Below are positions 6,009 through 7,844 of a DNA stretch of 7,844 nucleotides, piece by piece. The number at the start of each line of letters is the position of its first letter. Within the stretch, counting starts at the first letter, position 1. Below the pieces are notes generated by a model. That model ran no database searches, was not told where the DNA came from, and saw only the letters and a program-made list of their open reading frames with translations. This stretch comes from Azophilus sp964572185 (GTDB taxonomy: Bacteria; Pseudomonadota; Gammaproteobacteria; Pseudomonadales; Azotimanducaceae): positions 1-7,844 of the forward strand of contig CAZNFI010000139.1 of assembly GCA_964572185.1 (NCBI GenBank), read 5' to 3'. The translations under genes and the position numbers were made by a program.

Positions 6009-6494
6009 ATGAGCAAGCTTACCCACCTCGACCCCAAGGGCGCTGCCAACATGGTGGATGTCTCGCCCAAGGCGGAGACGCACCGCATCGCGGTCGCCGA
6101 GGCGCGGGTAGCCATGCAGGCCGCCACCCTGGCCGAGATCATGGACCAGGGGGTCGCCAAGGGCGATGTACTGGCGGTCGCCCGGGTCGCCGGTATCCAG
6201 GCTGCCAAACGTTGCGCCGAACTGATTCCGCTGTGCCACCCGTTGCCCCTGAAGTGGGTATCCATCGAGTTTGCCGCGCAGGGGGCCGCACAATTGCTTA
6301 TCACAGCCGAGTGCCGGGTCACCGGGGCCACGGGTGTCGAGATGGAAGCGCTGACGGCGGCGAGCATCGCCGCGCTGACCGTCTATGACATGTGCAAGTC
6401 GATGGACCGGGGCATGACCGTCGAGCAGGTGCGCCTGCTGCGCAAGCAGGGCGGCAAGAGCGGCGCCTGGCAGCGCGACCGGGAAGCCTCGTGA
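6009..6494 (+). CDS. moaC: Cyclic pyranopterin monophosphate synthase MoaC
   Basis: Converts the 3',8-cyclo-GTP made by MoaA into cyclic pyranopterin monophosphate, the first stable intermediate of molybdenum cofactor synthesis; cytoplasmic, usually a hexamer. The 161-residue product equals the E. coli length and follows it from MSKLTHLD through MVDVSPKAETHR (15-26), KGD with K51, IPLCHPL (73-79, H77), TGVEMEALTAAS (108-119), YDMCK (126-130; D127, K130) and LLRKQGGKSG (143-152). These cover the known active-site residues. There is no ribosome binding site at a normal distance: the only purine run is the GGGGA before the TATAAT box. The gene may therefore be translated from a leaderless message. 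It overlaps moaD by four bases (GTGA). moaA is not in the window. Confidence 0.96.
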   Translation: MSKLTHLDPKGAANMVDVSPKAETHRIAVAEARVAMQAATLAEIMDQGVAKGDVLAVARVAGIQAAKRCAELIPLCHPLPLKWVSIEFAAQGAAQLLITAECRVTGATGVEMEALTAASIAALTVYDMCKSMDRGMTVEQVRLLRKQGGKSGAWQRDREAS

Positions 6495-6754
6495 TCCGGG
6501 TGCTGTTTTTCGCTTCGCTGCGCGAGGCCGCAGGCCGGTCGGCCTGCGAGATCGCGCTGCCGGTCGAATCGGGGCCTCCGTTTGGCATCGAGGCGCTCAT
6601 GTCCGAGCTGAAAGGCCGACTGGACGCCGGTGGCTACGCGGCATTGCTCGCCGAAAACGTGCGCATTGCGGTAAACCGTGAACTGGTGGAAGGCGCTGTC
6701 TCCCTGCATCCCGGAGACGAGGTCGCCTTCCTGCCGCCGGTGACCGGAGGATGA
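6491..6754 (+). CDS. moaD: Molybdopterin synthase sulfur carrier subunit MoaD
   Basis: Small ubiquitin-like protein. Its C-terminal glycine is adenylated by MoeB and thiocarboxylated, and it then supplies sulfur to the dithiolene of molybdopterin in complex with MoaE. The 87-residue product begins VIRVLFFASLREAAG and ends GDEVAFLPPVTGG, the hallmark Gly-Gly tail; the E. coli protein has 81 residues. The GTG at 6491 overlaps the moaC stop (GTGA), which implies translational coupling and gives the family-like N-terminus. A longer upstream frame from 6392 reads through moaC in another frame and is not family-like. The stop overlaps the moaE ATG (ATGA), and the last codons contribute a GGAGG immediately before that ATG. 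Confidence 0.94.
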   Translation: MIRVLFFASLREAAGRSACEIALPVESGPPFGIEALMSELKGRLDAGGYAALLAENVRIAVNRELVEGAVSLHPGDEVAFLPPVTGG

Positions 6755-7227
6755 CCCTGCACCGGGTGCGCATTCAAACGGACGACTTCTGCCTCGATGC
6801 CGAGTGGCGCGGGATGCGCGCACGGCTCGACCGCGGAGCCGGCGCCGTGGCCGCTTTCGTCGGGCTGGTTCGCGAGCTTGGCGACGACCCGGGCAGCGCT
6901 CTGGAACTGGAGCACTATCCGGGCATGACCGAGGACAGCATCGAACGCATCCTGGTCGCCGCCGAGCAGCGCTGGCAACTGTCGGAGTCGCTGGTGATCC
7001 ACCGCGTCGGCCGGCTGCAACCGGCAGAGCAGATCGTGCTGGTGCTGTGCGCCTCGCCGCACCGGGCCGAGGCCTTTGCAGCCTGCGAGTTCATCATGGA
7101 CTTCCTGAAGACGGATGCGGTCATCTGGAAAAAGGAGTCCGGCAAGGAGGGCAGCCGCTGGGTCACCAGTACCGGGCAGGACCGGGAACGCGCTGCATCA
7201 TGGGATAAGCGCGTGGATAGGCTATAA
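6751..7227 (+). CDS. moaE: Molybdopterin synthase catalytic subunit MoaE
   Basis: Large subunit of the MoaD2-MoaE2 molybdopterin synthase, which inserts two sulfurs into cyclic pyranopterin monophosphate. The 158-residue protein shows AAFVGLVRE near 34-42 (R41), LELEHYPGMTED (51-62), VIHRVGRL (82-89), SPHRAEAF (102-109; H104, R105), FIMDFLKTDAVIWKKE (114-129; K120 and K127, equivalent to the E. coli catalytic lysines) and GSRWV near 134-138. Length is close to the ~150 of E. coli. The start shares ATGA with the moaD stop. The GGAGG directly adjoining the ATG has no spacer, so coupling to moaD translation is the more likely mode of initiation. The TAA stop at 7225-7227 is part of the TATAAT box before icd. 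Confidence 0.96.
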   Translation: MTLHRVRIQTDDFCLDAEWRGMRARLDRGAGAVAAFVGLVRELGDDPGSALELEHYPGMTEDSIERILVAAEQRWQLSESLVIHRVGRLQPAEQIVLVLCASPHRAEAFAACEFIMDFLKTDAVIWKKESGKEGSRWVTSTGQDRERAASWDKRVDRL

Positions 7228-7228
7228 T
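7223..7228 (+). promoter_or_regulatory. Perfect TATAAT -10 box upstream of icd
   Basis: TATAAT at 7223-7228 is followed by a GC-rich stretch (CGCGCGC). Its TAA is also the moaE stop codon. No clear -35 hexamer is seen 16-18 bases upstream. The predicted start near 7235 gives an icd leader of about 47 bases. That leader contains a small hairpin, CCAAC (7241-7245) with GTTGG (7256-7260), before the ribosome binding site GGAG. Confidence 0.55.
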
Positions 7229-7281
7229 CGCGCGCTTTTCCCAACCCTGCGCGCTGTTGGCGCGGGCCTGGAGCCAATGAC

Positions 7282-7844
7282 ATGACCTATCAGCACATTC
7301 GTGTGCCCGCTGACGGCCAGAAGATCACCGTCAATGGGGACAGTTCCCTCTGTGTCCCCGACAATCCCATCATCCCGTTCATCGAAGGCGACGGCATCGG
7401 CATCGACATCACGCCGGTGATGCTCAAGGTCGTGGATGCCGCGGTCAGCCGAGCCTACGGCGGCCGCCGCAAGATCTCCTGGATGGAAGTCTATTCCGGC
7501 GAAAAGTCCCTGGAACGGTATGGCGAGGACGAGTGGCTGCCGGCCGAGACGCTCGCGGCCATGCGCGAGTTTCTGGTCGGCATCAAGGGCCCCATGACCA
7601 CCCCGGTGGGCGGAGGAATCCGATCCCTGAACGTGGCCTTGCGCCAGGAACTCGACCTGTACGTGTGCCTGCGCCCGGTGCGCTGGCTGCAGGGGGTACC
7701 GAGCCCCGTGGTAGCGCCGCACAAAACCGACATGGTGATTTTTCGCGAGAACACCGAAGACATCTATGCCGGGGTGGAATGGGCCGCCGACTCGGCGGAA
7801 GCCGACCGGGTGATCGCTTTTCTGCGTGAGGATATGGGCGTGCA
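7282..7844 (+). CDS. icd: NADP-type isocitrate dehydrogenase, N-terminal 187 residues, cut by window edge
   Basis: TCA-cycle enzyme that oxidatively decarboxylates isocitrate to 2-oxoglutarate; cytoplasmic homodimer. The visible part follows the E. coli monomer closely: PDNPIIPFIEGDGIG (26-40), KISWMEVYSGEKS (64-76), IKGPMTTPVGGGIRSLNVALRQELDLY (101-127), CLRPVR (129-134), MVIFRENTEDIYAG (151-164). Isocitrate-binding residues S115, N117, R121, R131 and R155 and catalytic Y162 are all in place. S115 corresponds to the serine that AceK phosphorylates in E. coli. The coenzyme-selecting residues lie beyond the window, so NADP use is inferred from overall similarity. The ATG at 7282 has GGAG 8 bases upstream; the ATG at 7277 is followed at once by a stop. 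It probably has its own promoter at the end of moaE. Confidence 0.95.
   Translation, partial: MTYQHIRVPADGQKITVNGDSSLCVPDNPIIPFIEGDGIGIDITPVMLKVVDAAVSRAYGGRRKISWMEVYSGEKSLERYGEDEWLPAETLAAMREFLVGIKGPMTTPVGGGIRSLNVALRQELDLYVCLRPVRWLQGVPSPVVAPHKTDMVIFRENTEDIYAGVEWAADSAEADRVIAFLREDMGV

Noticed and set aside
5880..6293. N-terminal extension of the mnmA frame over moaC
   Set aside because: The extra residues are antisense to the moaC gene, do not resemble the MnmA family, and lie upstream of the predicted mnmA promoter.

Overview
The window reads as GC-rich (by eye, well above 55% GC) chromosomal DNA of a gammaproteobacterium, probably not an enteric. The isocitrate lyase is of the Pseudomonas type. 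The APS reductase has the iron-sulfur CC motif. The gene neighbourhoods (cysH beside thrH; icd, mnmA, purB and aceA close together) are ones I recall from Pseudomonas-like genomes. Everything clearly coding is housekeeping or central metabolism. I see no phage, plasmid, CRISPR, defence or transposase gene.

Layout from left to right. Positions 1-354 (minus) hold the N-terminal part of an assimilatory APS reductase (cysH), cut by the window edge. A 247-bp divergent gap with an AT-rich patch and an imperfect palindrome separates it from thrH (602-1195, plus), a HAD phosphatase / homoserine kinase-like enzyme. thrH runs tail-to-tail into aceA (1205-2818, minus), with only 9 bp between the stop codons. 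A 303-bp gap, with an AT-rich promoter-like stretch and one doubtful 72-codon ORF, precedes purB (3122-4495, minus). The purB-mnmA gap is filled by a composite repeat (4523-4772): two 35-bp direct repeats enclosing a 30-bp near-perfect inverted repeat and a GC-rich palindrome. mnmA (4791-5879, minus, GTG start) is divergent from moaC-moaD-moaE (6009-7227, plus), three molybdopterin genes chained by GTGA and ATGA overlaps. The icd gene (7282 onward, plus) starts behind a TATAAT box that overlaps the moaE stop codon and is cut by the right edge.

Functionally, icd and aceA are the two enzymes that compete for isocitrate (TCA cycle versus glyoxylate shunt). purB serves purine synthesis, mnmA tRNA 2-thiolation, moaCDE molybdenum cofactor synthesis, cysH sulfate assimilation and thrH serine/threonine metabolism. 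The only part that resists ordinary explanation is the composite repeat at 4523-4772. It lies where related gammaproteobacteria usually have hflD between mnmA and purB. Other points worth a look are a possibly leaderless moaC and the icd -10 box sharing bases with the moaE stop.
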